Below are positions 9,946-17,926 of a stretch of DNA of 64,000 nucleotides, piece after piece. Location: NCBI RefSeq assembly GCF_000807675.2, contig NZ_CP019962.1, positions 4,127,157 to 4,191,156 on the forward strand. The letters are read 5' to 3'. A program made the translations under genes and the position numbers. This DNA is from Eubacterium limosum. Lineage in GTDB: Bacteria; Bacillota; Clostridia; Eubacteriales; Eubacteriaceae. Positions within the stretch are counted from its first letter, which is position 1, and each line of letters opens with the position of its first letter. The notes beneath the pieces are model-generated. The model was not told where the DNA came from and made no database searches. It saw nothing but the letters and a program-made list of their open reading frames with translations.

Positions 9946-10767
9946 TTACTTTCTCAAAAATTTTTTATAGATAATCTTTTGAACTTTTATTGGAAAAAGC
10001 GCTATAGCTAACTGCCCGATAACAACAATACAATAATCCCAAAAACTAGCATATCCGATTTTCCAAAATTTTTTAATTACATTCATATAGCTCTTACTAT
10101 TTTCCCAACTTTTTCGCCTTTTTGTTAGACTATCATTTGAACGAAAGAGTAATAACGATTCATCAATATTCTGTGCAACACAACCTCCATACAACATCCT
10201 CCCAAAAAGATCGACGTCTTGATTTCTTCTTAAATCACTATATCCGTTAAACTGGAATACTATACTTTTTTTATACATAACCGTTGGATGATTAAATGCG
10301 CTTCTTCTTTTAGAAAAATTATAAATATCACTTTGTTTAGATGGCACTTTTCTGGTTGATATAACCCTCTCTGGATTATCAAAAAATTCATCAACATTTG
10401 TTCCTACTAAGCTAAGATTGGTATTACTATTAAACAACTCAAGCTGTTTTTCGCACCTTTCAGGTTTTGATATATCATCTGTGTCCATTCTTGCTACTAA
10501 TTCATTTTTACAAGAATCAAGTCCAAGATTCAAAGCTTTTCCCAATCCGATATTTTCTTTGCTGATAACAATTTTAAAAAGATTTGGGTATCTACTAATA
10601 TACCTATCAAGAACGATCTCTAATTCAGTAGTAAGTGGGCCATCTTTAACAATAACTATTTCATCCGGTTTAATGGTTTGATTAATCATACTGTTAATAC
10701 TCTGTTTTAAATAACAAGGTTTTTCTTCCATATAAAGTGATAATAACACACTATATTTTTTTACCAT
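9946..10767 (-). CDS. Glycosyltransferase family 2 (AmsE-like)
   Basis: A 273-residue GT2 protein. It starts YSVLLSLYMEEKPCYLKQSI, then EIVIVKDGPLT near residue 38, IGLGKALNLGLD near 75 and VARMDTDDISKPERCEKQL near 90, the pattern of AmsE/WcaA-type exopolysaccharide transferases. A late hydrophobic segment (DYCIVVIGQLAIALFPI) may associate with the membrane. It directly abuts the initiating transferase gene, so it may well add the second sugar, but that is inference from position only. Confidence 0.83.
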   Translation of the reverse strand: MVKKYSVLLSLYMEEKPCYLKQSINSMINQTIKPDEIVIVKDGPLTTELEIVLDRYISRYPNLFKIVISKENIGLGKALNLGLDSCKNELVARMDTDDISKPERCEKQLELFNSNTNLSLVGTNVDEFFDNPERVISTRKVPSKQSDIYNFSKRRSAFNHPTVMYKKSIVFQFNGYSDLRRNQDVDLFGRMLYGGCVAQNIDESLLLFRSNDSLTKRRKSWENSKSYMNVIKKFWKIGYASFWDYCIVVIGQLAIALFPIKVQKIIYKKFLRK

Positions 10768-11439
10768 TTATAACCTTTCCGCCTTTTTCGTAAGCATATT
10801 ATATTGATTTAATGAAATCATTTTTTGTTTTAAGAGATAATCACCTAAATCTTCTGCTGTATCCATTCCCTTTGCATTTATTCCCTCTCGGACAAATACT
10901 TTTGTAATTGTTTTGACTATAATTTTATAATCTTTTAAAAAAGATATATTCTTAAGATACTCTAAATCATATTTAAACTTATCTTCCCATGTCACATCAT
11001 TACGACCATTAATTTGAGCCCAGCCGGTTAATCCTGGTAAAACGGTTTGTCTCTTTCTTTGCTCTGGAGTCATGAATACAAGGTCTTTTATAAGTTGCGG
11101 CCGCGGCCCTACAATACTCATATCGCCCTTAAAAATATTAAACAGCTCGGGCAATTCATCCAAACTCGTACTCCTGAGCATCTTTCCAAACTTGGTCAGT
11201 CTAATACTATCCGGTAGCAACTCGCCTTTTTCATCCCGTTCATCGGTCATGGTTCTAAATTTGTACATCGTAAAAATCTTTTCATCCTTGCCGGGCCGCT
11301 TCTGTTTAAAAATGACCGGGCTTCCCAGCTTCTGTTTAACCAGAATGGCGGTAACACCCATCACGGGCGACAGCACGATGATGGATGCGCAGGACAGGGT
11401 GATGTCGAGTATACGTTTGACGTATTTCTGATAGATCAT
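10768..11439 (-). CDS. Undecaprenyl-phosphate sugar-1-phosphate transferase (initiating transferase)
   Basis: A 223-residue bacterial sugar transferase with one N-terminal hydrophobic segment (LDITLSCASIIVLSPVMGVTAI). The conserved core follows: VIFKQKRPGKDEKIFTMYKFRTM, then LPELFNIFKGDMSIVGPRP and PGLTGWAQINGRNDVTWEDK. This is the short, single-helix form of the WcaJ/PglC-type family. It loads the first sugar phosphate onto undecaprenyl phosphate at the inner face of the membrane. GC content is markedly higher than in the glycosyltransferases that follow, which suggests that the conserved promoter-proximal part of the locus and the variable distal part have different histories. Confidence 0.92.
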   Translation of the reverse strand: MIYQKYVKRILDITLSCASIIVLSPVMGVTAILVKQKLGSPVIFKQKRPGKDEKIFTMYKFRTMTDERDEKGELLPDSIRLTKFGKMLRSTSLDELPELFNIFKGDMSIVGPRPQLIKDLVFMTPEQRKRQTVLPGLTGWAQINGRNDVTWEDKFKYDLEYLKNISFLKDYKIIVKTITKVFVREGINAKGMDTAEDLGDYLLKQKMISLNQYNMLTKKAERL

Positions 11440-11462
11440 TTTGAACCTCTGTATTTGGCTTT

Positions 11463-12599
11463 TTAAAACAATGCTTTAATCATGTTGATAATGCGCTGTT
11501 GGTCTGCCACAGTCATTTTGGTATCGCTCGGCAGGCAGACGCCCCGGTTAAAGATATCTTCTGCGATGCTCTGTTCATTCTTTTGGTTACAATGGCTAAA
11601 AAAATCATAGGCTTTAAAATAAGGCTGCAGATGCATGGGCTTCCAAATGGGGCGGGATTCGATATTTTCTTTTTCCAAGGCCTGCATAATATCTAATGGT
11701 TTTATCTTACTACCCTGTTTTAAGGTCATGCAGCTTAACCAGCAATTGGGTTTGCCTTTATCGGAAACAGGCATCATTTCAATATCGTCGATTTCTTTAA
11801 ATGCTTCTTGATAGGTCTCAAAGATTTGCTTTTTCTTTGTGACTCTTTCATCAAGGACTTTTAGCTGTCCTCTTCCGATACCGGCAACAATGTTGCTCAT
11901 GCGGTAGTTGTAGCCCAGCTCTTTATGCTCATAGTGGCGTTCATTCTCTCTGGACTGGGTGGACCAGAAACGGGTTTTCTGAATGAGTGCTTCATCATTG
12001 CCTAAGAGCATGCCGCCACCGGAGGTGGTGATGATCTTGTTGCCATTAAAAGATAGAACGGACAGATCACCAAAGGTACCGCATTTCTGTCCTTGATAGG
12101 TCGCGCCTAAGGCTTCAGCAGCGTCTTCTAATACTGGTGTGTGGTGGGCTTTACAGTGGACTGACAGCTTTTCATAATCGGCGGCCTGTCCGTATAAATC
12201 CACAATGATCACGGCTTTTGGATGGGGATATTTATCATAGGCTTTTTCAAGAGCTACCGGGCTCATGTTCCAGGTTTCGGGTTCGCTGTCGATAAAAACA
12301 GGCTTTGCGCCCAGGTAGATAATGGGGTTAGCGCTGGCTGAAAAGGTCAGGCTGGAACAGAAGACCACGTCTCCTTCCCCTACCCCCAGGGCTTTTAAGC
12401 CAAGATGCAGGGCGGCTGTGCCGGCGGACAGAGCGGCGCCTGTCTTAACGCCTACATAGGCTGCCATTTCTTTTTCAAACTGGTTGACATTTTTACCAAG
12501 GGGAGCGATCCAGTTGGTGTCAAAGGCTTCCTGTATGTATTTCATTTCCTCGCCGCCCATGTGGGGCGAGGCGAGATATATCTTTTCGGGCTTATCCAT
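11463..12599 (-). CDS. UDP-4-amino-sugar aminotransferase, PglE/EpsN-like (DegT family)
   Basis: A 378-residue PLP aminotransferase beginning KIYLASPHMGGEEMKYIQEAFDTNWIAPLG, the characteristic start of PglE/EpsN/PglC-operon aminotransferases that make UDP-4-amino-4,6-dideoxy-GlcNAc for bacillosamine-type sugars. LSAGTAALHLGLKAL is the phosphate loop, EDAAEALGA holds the aspartate and LSFNGNKIITTSGGG the PLP lysine. It is the first gene of the operon, next to the initiating transferase, so the first sugar of the repeat unit may be such an amino-sugar. The partner dehydratase and acetyltransferase are not seen in the window and could lie beyond the left edge. Confidence 0.82.
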   Translation of the reverse strand: MDKPEKIYLASPHMGGEEMKYIQEAFDTNWIAPLGKNVNQFEKEMAAYVGVKTGAALSAGTAALHLGLKALGVGEGDVVFCSSLTFSASANPIIYLGAKPVFIDSEPETWNMSPVALEKAYDKYPHPKAVIIVDLYGQAADYEKLSVHCKAHHTPVLEDAAEALGATYQGQKCGTFGDLSVLSFNGNKIITTSGGGMLLGNDEALIQKTRFWSTQSRENERHYEHKELGYNYRMSNIVAGIGRGQLKVLDERVTKKKQIFETYQEAFKEIDDIEMMPVSDKGKPNCWLSCMTLKQGSKIKPLDIMQALEKENIESRPIWKPMHLQPYFKAYDFFSHCNQKNEQSIAEDIFNRGVCLPSDTKMTVADQQRIINMIKALF

Positions 12600-12649
12600 T
12601 TTTCTTTCCTTTTATATTTTATATTAAAACTCATCTAAATCTAACATCT

Positions 12650-12674
12650 AAAAAAATCAGAGCCCTCTCGCTCT
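12650..12674 (-). terminator. Leader hairpin with U-tract upstream of the polysaccharide operon (putative attenuator)
   Basis: On the minus strand, AGAGC at 12674-12670 pairs with GCTCT at 12663-12659, and a run of seven T follows at 12656-12650. It lies between a TATAAT-like box (complement at 12717-12722) and the first gene, which starts at 12599. An intrinsic terminator in the leader fits operons controlled by processive antitermination, as known for LoaP/NusG-paralog control of long polysaccharide operons, but no antiterminator gene is in the window. The stem is only five base pairs, so the call is tentative. Confidence 0.45.
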
Positions 12675-12832
12675 TCTTTTTCTTACAAAACATCGACTTT
12701 TTCAATATCGAAACCTATTATAACATTTGCTCCTATGAATTGCACGTAAAATTTTGAAATAATTAAAAAAATTTATTTAAATTCGATTTATAATGGTTAT
12801 TTTCTAATAATTTGGGTATGACACCCTTCTCT

Positions 12833-12859
12833 GACGACCGTACGAAACGTACGGTCGTC
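12833..12859. repeat. 27-bp palindromic repeat, copy 1 (perfect)
   Basis: Two perfect 12-base arms, GACGACCGTACG and its complement, flank an AAA loop. It begins just past the stop codon of the GTPase gene ending at 12871. No T-run follows on either strand, so it is not an obvious intrinsic terminator. It belongs to the family seen again near 23956, 24455, 32363, 37287 and 42816. Confidence 0.9.
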
Positions 12860-12870
12860 ATTCAGACTCT

Positions 12871-13995
12871 CTATTCTGGGCTCTGCACAATTTGATGATA
12901 CTCGCGCAGTTCGGTTTTCATTTTACCGGCATATTCTCCCAGCATCTGGTACAGCTGTTCCCTGTATTTGGCCAGGCCTTTTCTGTAGAACTGGAAAAAG
13001 GCGTCGTGTTTTGCGGTTCTTTTTTCTTTTTTAAAGAGGCCTTCAAAAAACTGGCCGATATTTTCGCCTGCGGCCTGGAGGGCGTCGGTGAGGTGCAGCT
13101 TCATTCTCAGGGCTTCCAGAGGTTTTCTGGGTTTTTTAACAAAGCCGACAGGATTTTTCTCGAGGTGGTCGCAAAACTTCCAGTAATAGTGGTAGGCTTC
13201 GGAGATCAGGGTATCGTAGGACTGTTCGATATCGCTCTGCGCTTCCTCTGCGTAGGCGGTAAAGAGGCGGTTTCGTTCTTTCTCCTTGCGGGTGCTGATA
13301 CCGCCGGGCTTTCTGAGGTCGGCATCAATGCGATAGCAGCAGCGGGTATACCAGGTCTCGATGATCTCTCTGCCCTCCTCCTCAAAAATATGGGGGATCT
13401 TCTGGCTGATGGCGCTCAACAGGCCGGCCTTGATCCGGCTGATAATGGCTTCCCGGCCATAGGCCTGGGTCTTTTTCCCAGTGAGCAGGGTTTTGGACTG
13501 GCTGTTGACTGGGAGGATATCTTCCTCGGGCACATGGCCGCTCTGGGCAATGGTCTGGAGCATGGTCATGAGGTTATCCTGCCCTCCGGCCACATCGGCA
13601 TGGGTCAGGGCTACGATCACCTGGTTGCCGCTCTGGCGGAGGCTCTCGATGATCTCGAGGTCGAAGTCCTCTACCCGGGCGGCTTTGGCCGAAATGCAGT
13701 AAATGATGGTATGAAACCACTCGGTGATCTCTGGCACGTCATGGGCTTTAAGGGTATCGTTTATGAGCTGCTTCCAGTCTCTGGCCTTATCGGCCTCCAG
13801 CCCCCAGGAATCGTACAGGTGCAGGGTAAAGTCGGGAGACAGGGTCACAGCCTCCTCGTAGATGCCCATGCCGGTAACGGGCCGCCCTGCTCCGGTAGCG
13901 TAGACGTTTCTGCCAAAAATATAGTTGAACAGGGAGGTCTTCCCAGAGCCTGTTTTACCGAGGATGAGCACATTGGCGTCAAGTGTCTTTTCCAT
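12871..13995 (-). CDS. TRAFAC-type GTPase with helical C-terminal domain
   Basis: A 374-residue protein with an N-terminal GTPase domain: G1 loop GKTGSGKTS near residue 13, switch region GAGRPVTG near 35, G3 DSWGLE near 62, and a G4-like THAD near 131. Residues from about 210 onward are predominantly helical and highly charged, with a basic segment VKKPRKPLEAL and KKEKR. The function is unknown; relatives are loosely annotated as Era-like or dynamin-like GTPases. Its start overlaps the neighbouring GTPase gene by 17 bp and the G domains look homologous, so the two proteins probably arose by duplication and act together. It has no membrane segment, unlike its neighbour. Confidence 0.75.
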   Translation of the reverse strand: MEKTLDANVLILGKTGSGKTSLFNYIFGRNVYATGAGRPVTGMGIYEEAVTLSPDFTLHLYDSWGLEADKARDWKQLINDTLKAHDVPEITEWFHTIIYCISAKAARVEDFDLEIIESLRQSGNQVIVALTHADVAGGQDNLMTMLQTIAQSGHVPEEDILPVNSQSKTLLTGKKTQAYGREAIISRIKAGLLSAISQKIPHIFEEEGREIIETWYTRCCYRIDADLRKPGGISTRKEKERNRLFTAYAEEAQSDIEQSYDTLISEAYHYYWKFCDHLEKNPVGFVKKPRKPLEALRMKLHLTDALQAAGENIGQFFEGLFKKEKRTAKHDAFFQFYRKGLAKYREQLYQMLGEYAGKMKTELREYHQIVQSPE

Positions 13996-15121
13996 TTTTA
14001 TGCTCCTTCAGCCAGCTTTCCACAAAGCCGGAAAGGATAGCGCTGTCAAAGAATTCTGGATAGGACTGGGGCTTGCTGCCCTCAAACACAGCTTTTGAGT
14101 AGTTGGCGCAGCTCTGGGACAGGGCCGCACCGATGGCGGCGGTAAAGGTGGAGGCCACAACGGTGTTCACGGCAATACCGGCCGCGGTACCCACGCCGGG
14201 GATCATCTTGAGCACCCCGGCGGTCAGGCTCTGGGCCAGCATGCGCCCTGCCTGGGTCACCACCAGGCTGCCCACAAAGGAGATGAGATCCTCGGAGATT
14301 TTATCCAGCCCATAAGTTCTTAAAATATGCATGGCCATGGATACCTGTATGGGTTCTAAAAGCACCGCGTCTGAAAACGGAATGGGGATCGCGGCCACAC
14401 CTGCCGCCGCGGTGGTATAAATGGGGATGATCTTTTTTGTGACCAGTGCCTGCTTTTTCTGCACATAGCCGGCCAGTGAGCCGATGAAGCCTTCCTTTAA
14501 AGAGTCGTCCAGCACAGCCTCGGCCCAGTCGACCAGGGCGTCCCACTGCACATAGGGCGCCAGCGCCTCCTGTACGGCTTTGTCCGCGTGTGCGCTGGTG
14601 GCAAAGCAGGGGGCGCCGCAGCCCTCGGAGACAGCCTTCAGCAGCTCCTGGTATTCGTCATAATCAACGCAGTCCAGCTGGGTCAGCACTACGGCGGTAG
14701 GGATATTTTTTTCCTGCAGGGTCTGCACCACAGAGAGATCCATATCGGTCACCCGTTTATTGGCAGCGGAGATACAGTACCAGGCCTCGTGGATCTGCCC
14801 GGCCAGGGCGCCCTCCCGGCGTTCCCCGATCCATTTTTCCACATTGTCCCGATAGGCGGAGATTTTTTCCTCGCCGATCTCGTAGCCCTCGGTGTCAAAA
14901 AGATTGACGCTGGTGTCCTCACTGCTGTATTCGGTAATACCTCTTGTCAGCGGTCTTCCTGTGCCGGTGGCGGCCACATTTTTGCCAAAAACCCAGTTGA
15001 CCACCGAGCTTTTACCCGCTCCGGTGGCCCCGCAGATCAGGATATTGGGCTTACGGATTCCGGCCGCCACCTTTTCCAGCTCTCTCTGAAAATCAAAATT
15101 TTTTACTTTAATGTCGCTCAT
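13979..15121 (-). CDS. GTPase with C-terminal hydrophobic DUF697-like domain
   Basis: A 380-residue GTPase with G1 GATGAGKSS near residue 31, switch motif GTGRPLTRG, G3 DTEGYE near 77, and G4-like TQLD near 145. From about residue 220 it changes to a glycine- and alanine-rich hydrophobic region (TTAAAGVAAIPIPFSDAVLLEPIQ...) that resembles the DUF697 domain found in YcjF-like and other membrane-associated GTPase proteins. The start is supported by GAGG upstream and a TATAAT box (complement at 15160-15165). It is the promoter-proximal gene of a two-gene operon. Function is unknown; a role at the membrane as partner of the second GTPase is inference. Confidence 0.75.
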   Translation of the reverse strand: MSDIKVKNFDFQRELEKVAAGIRKPNILICGATGAGKSSVVNWVFGKNVAATGTGRPLTRGITEYSSEDTSVNLFDTEGYEIGEEKISAYRDNVEKWIGERREGALAGQIHEAWYCISAANKRVTDMDLSVVQTLQEKNIPTAVVLTQLDCVDYDEYQELLKAVSEGCGAPCFATSAHADKAVQEALAPYVQWDALVDWAEAVLDDSLKEGFIGSLAGYVQKKQALVTKKIIPIYTTAAAGVAAIPIPFSDAVLLEPIQVSMAMHILRTYGLDKISEDLISFVGSLVVTQAGRMLAQSLTAGVLKMIPGVGTAAGIAVNTVVASTFTAAIGAALSQSCANYSKAVFEGSKPQSYPEFFDSAILSGFVESWLKEHKNGKDT

Positions 15122-15191
15122 GGTTCCGCCTCTTTTCTGATGGTTGATCCTATAGCTTCATTATACCCTTTTATTCTTTGTTCTTCTACCA

Positions 15192-15220
15192 CAAAAAAAC
15201 GATGGATCAGCGATCCACCG
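15192..15220 (-). terminator. Intrinsic terminator after cysE
   Basis: On the minus strand GGTGGATC at 15218 pairs with GATCCATC with a GCT loop, followed by a C-G and seven T. It lies between the end of cysE at 15272 and the GTPase operon promoter. Confidence 0.8.
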
Positions 15221-15271
15221 TTTCAGAGTGTAAACAAATGCTATCATTTTCAATTTCCCATTGAATTTCTC

Positions 15272-16240
15272 TTAATTTGCCCAGTCAAAGTTTTCCTCAA
15301 CCTCCTGGGGCTCGCCGCCCTCCACCTGGAGCTCTGGGTTTTTCACGCTGACCTTTGAGCCTGCCGGGACAGACTGGGTGATAAAGCAGTTCCCACCGAT
15401 GATGGAATCATGCCCGATGACGGTCTCGCCGCCCAGGATGGACACATTGGAATAGATGGTCACATTGTCCTCAATGGTTGGGTGGCGCTTATGCCCGCGC
15501 AGATTCTGGCCGCCACGGGTTGAGAGGGCCCCCAGGGTAACGCCCTGGTACAGCTTGACATAATCGCCGATAATGGTGGTCTCGCCGATGACAATACCGG
15601 TGCCGTGGTCCATAAAAAAGTATTTTCCGATGGTGGCGCCCGGGTTGATGTCAATGCCGGTGCGGCTGTGGGCGTATTCGGTCATCATTCTCGGTATAAT
15701 CGGCACGCCCAGCTGGTAGAGCTCATGGGCGACGCGGAAGACCATCATGGCAAACACGCCGGGATAGGAGAAAATAATCTGATCCTTATCCGCTGCCGCG
15801 GGGTCGCCGTCATAGGCGGCCTGCACGTCCTGGGCCATGTGGGTTCTTATTTTTGGGAGGGTCTTCATAAAGGCGCAACTGATCTGCGCTGCCTCGTCGG
15901 CCACGGCCTGCACCTGGTATTTTTCAGAATTTTCATACTTGCGCATGAGGCAGAGGCGGATCTGCTTGTGCAGTTTTTCCTCAATGCGCATTAAAATATC
16001 CCCGATATAGTATTGGATGGTACAGTTAAAGAGCTCCCGGCTGCCGTAATGCCTTGGGTAAAACAGCTCTCTTATATCACATAAAATGCCAATGATTTCG
16101 TTCCTGTTTGGCAGCGCTGTGGAGGTATAGGTGGTGTAGGCGTCATCCTCATGATAACTCTCCACCATTTCCTGCGTCAGCGGCGTAATACATTGATTAA
16201 ATTCTCTGCTCACTGGTTCTTCCTGCTTTCCTGATTTCAT
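15272..16240 (-). CDS. cysE: Serine O-acetyltransferase (CysE/EpsC type)
   Basis: A 322-residue enzyme that makes O-acetylserine from serine and acetyl-CoA, the first step of cysteine synthesis. The C-terminal half is a left-handed beta-helix built from hexapeptide repeats: IDINPGATIGKYFFMDHGTGIVIGETTIIGD is the catalytic region with the conserved DHGTG, followed by LGALSTRGG and RHPTIEDNVTIYSNVSILGG. The long N-terminal helical region is that of the EpsC form. The frame is open to 16300, but a good promoter (TTGACG, 17 bp, TACAAT) lies inside that extension, so translation should start at the ATG at 16240. Only a weak ribosome site is visible there and the leader is about 25 nt. Confidence 0.9.
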   Translation of the reverse strand: MKSGKQEEPVSREFNQCITPLTQEMVESYHEDDAYTTYTSTALPNRNEIIGILCDIRELFYPRHYGSRELFNCTIQYYIGDILMRIEEKLHKQIRLCLMRKYENSEKYQVQAVADEAAQISCAFMKTLPKIRTHMAQDVQAAYDGDPAAADKDQIIFSYPGVFAMMVFRVAHELYQLGVPIIPRMMTEYAHSRTGIDINPGATIGKYFFMDHGTGIVIGETTIIGDYVKLYQGVTLGALSTRGGQNLRGHKRHPTIEDNVTIYSNVSILGGETVIGHDSIIGGNCFITQSVPAGSKVSVKNPELQVEGGEPQEVEENFDWAN

Positions 16241-16271
16241 ACTTGTTCTATCAATTAAATATGTGATTAAT

Positions 16272-16300
16272 ATTGTACCGCTTTTGTATGAAAACGTCAA
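16272..16300 (-). promoter_or_regulatory. cysE promoter
   Basis: Minus-strand -35 TTGACG (16300-16295) and -10 TACAAT (16277-16272) are separated by exactly 17 bp. The start of transcription should lie near 16265, upstream of the ATG at 16240. Confidence 0.8.
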
Positions 16301-16332
16301 TGGCTGGCCGGCTAAAATGCCCTTCTATTTCC

Positions 16333-17100
16333 CTATACTTCAAAGGGAATTACCGACTCCAGCAGTTTTCTGGCATAGGGGTTCTGTACCTGGGCCAGCT
16401 CGCCGCTCATGCACTCCTCAACAATGCGCCCTTTATATAGGAAGACAATTTTATTGCAAAGGTGGGCGACTGCCTGCAGGTCATGGGCCACAAACAGATA
16501 GGTCATGTTCATTTCAACACGCAGCGCGTGCAGCAGGGTCATGATCTGGGCCTGAACCGACACGTCCAGTGAGCTGATGGCCTCGTCCAGAACGATGAAC
16601 CGCGGGTTCGTGGCAATGGCCCGGGCGATACACACCCGTTGGAGCTGGCCGCCGGACAGCTCGTGAGGATAGCGGTCTTTAAAGGTCGCGGGCAGCCCCA
16701 CTTTTTTAAGTAAAGTGTCGATCTGATGGTCCTCTGGCCTTTTTCCAAGGGCCAGCAGCGGCTCTGCAATGGCCTCTCGCACAGTGAACTGCGCATTGAC
16801 CGAGGAGGTATAGTCCTGGAAGACAACGCTCATTTTGCCCCGGTTCTGCGCAAGCCATGTCTTAACGGGCTTACCCTCGATAAAAATGCCGCCGCTGCCT
16901 TTATCGGCCTTTTCAAGCCCCAATATCAGGCGGGAGAGTGTGCTCTTGCCGCTGCCGCTCTCCCCGATCAGTCCCACGCACAGGCCCTCCTCGATGTTAA
17001 AGCTTACACCCTCCAGCACCTTGAGGCGGCCGCCGCTAAAGCCCTCGCCCACCTTTAGATAGCTCTTATGCACATCTTTAATTTCTACCAGGTTCTTCAT
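16333..17100 (-). CDS. nikE: Nickel/peptide ABC transporter ATPase, NikE/OppF-like
   Basis: A 255-residue ABC ATPase. Walker A GESGSGKST is near residue 47, the Q-loop VVFQDY near 93, signature LSGGQLQR near 145, Walker B RFIVLDEAISSLD near 165, and the switch histidine VAHDLQA near 205. It couples ATP hydrolysis to import with NikD on the cytoplasmic side of the NikB/NikC permease. Its start overlaps the nikD end by 23 bp. The nickel assignment comes from the linked binding protein, since the ATPase alone cannot be told from OppF/DppF. Confidence 0.85.
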   Translation of the reverse strand: MKNLVEIKDVHKSYLKVGEGFSGGRLKVLEGVSFNIEEGLCVGLIGESGSGKSTLSRLILGLEKADKGSGGIFIEGKPVKTWLAQNRGKMSVVFQDYTSSVNAQFTVREAIAEPLLALGKRPEDHQIDTLLKKVGLPATFKDRYPHELSGGQLQRVCIARAIATNPRFIVLDEAISSLDVSVQAQIMTLLHALRVEMNMTYLFVAHDLQAVAHLCNKIVFLYKGRIVEECMSGELAQVQNPYARKLLESVIPFEV

Positions 17101-17926
17101 GGCGCGCCTCCTTTTTCATGGCTTTTTTAAAGGAATCCGTGATCATGATCCGGGTGTCGATCAGATACCGGGTGTAGGCGTTCTGAGGGTTCCTAAACAC
17201 TTCCTCTGCCCTTCCAGCCTCTACGCCGCAGCCCTTTTCCATGACCAGCAGATCGTCACACAGGCGTTTGACCACGCCCAGATCGTGGGAGATAAAGATA
17301 AGTGCTGTGCCGGTCTCCTGCCGCAGCAGCTCAAAGGCCTCCACCACCTGCCGCTGGTTCACAGCATCCAGGGCTGTGGTCGGCTCATCGGCAATAATAA
17401 CGGCTGGCTTCATGGCCAGGGCGATGGCGATCATACAGCGCTGAAGCATACCGCCGGATAACTGGTGCGGGTACTTCCTAACCACCTGCTCCGGGTCCCG
17501 AATATTTAAGGCGGCCAGCACCTCAGGCGCCATGGCCTTCGCGGCCTTTTTATCCATTCCCAGATTCTGCACAAAGGTCTCGGCCATCTGGCTGCCCACA
17601 CGCGCCAGGGGATCAAAGGCGGTCATGGCGTCCTGGAGGATCATACAGACCGCCTGTCCCCGGATGTGTCTCAGCCGGCTCTCCTCCAGCCCGATCAGCT
17701 CTGTTTCACAGCCGTTTTGCGTAAACAGGGCGGATCCGGTGGTTTTAAGCCAGGGGTTTAAAAGGTTCAGCACTGCCTTCGCAGTCATGGATTTGCCGCT
17801 GCCGCTCTCGCCCACAATGCCAAGGCAGCTGTTCTCTCTCAGCGCAAAGCTCAGCTTGTTCACAATGACCTCGCCGTCGCGCACATCGGTGACACTCAGG
17901 TCCCTTACCCGCAGCAGATTGCTCAT
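17078..17926 (-). CDS. nikD: Nickel/peptide ABC transporter ATPase, NikD/OppD-like
   Basis: A 282-residue ABC ATPase with Walker A GESGSGKSM near residue 39, Q-loop MILQDAM near 92, signature LSGGMLQR near 156, Walker B AVIIADEPTTALD near 178, and ISHDLGVVK near 213. Serine or threonine is replaced by methionine after the Walker A lysine-serine, as is common in OppD proteins. It forms the heterodimeric motor with NikE. It starts within an ATGA overlap with nikC. It lacks the full cysteine-rich Opp/Dpp C-terminal extension, a shorter layout typical of NikD. Confidence 0.84.
   Translation of the reverse strand: MSNLLRVRDLSVTDVRDGEVIVNKLSFALRENSCLGIVGESGSGKSMTAKAVLNLLNPWLKTTGSALFTQNGCETELIGLEESRLRHIRGQAVCMILQDAMTAFDPLARVGSQMAETFVQNLGMDKKAAKAMAPEVLAALNIRDPEQVVRKYPHQLSGGMLQRCMIAIALAMKPAVIIADEPTTALDAVNQRQVVEAFELLRQETGTALIFISHDLGVVKRLCDDLLVMEKGCGVEAGRAEEVFRNPQNAYTRYLIDTRIMITDSFKKAMKKEARHEEPGRN

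Noticed and set aside
12892-14040. Long plus-strand open frame of 382 codons opposite the GTPase gene
   Set aside because: It is the mirror of a minus-strand gene with clear GTPase motifs; the plus-strand translation has no recognisable domain.
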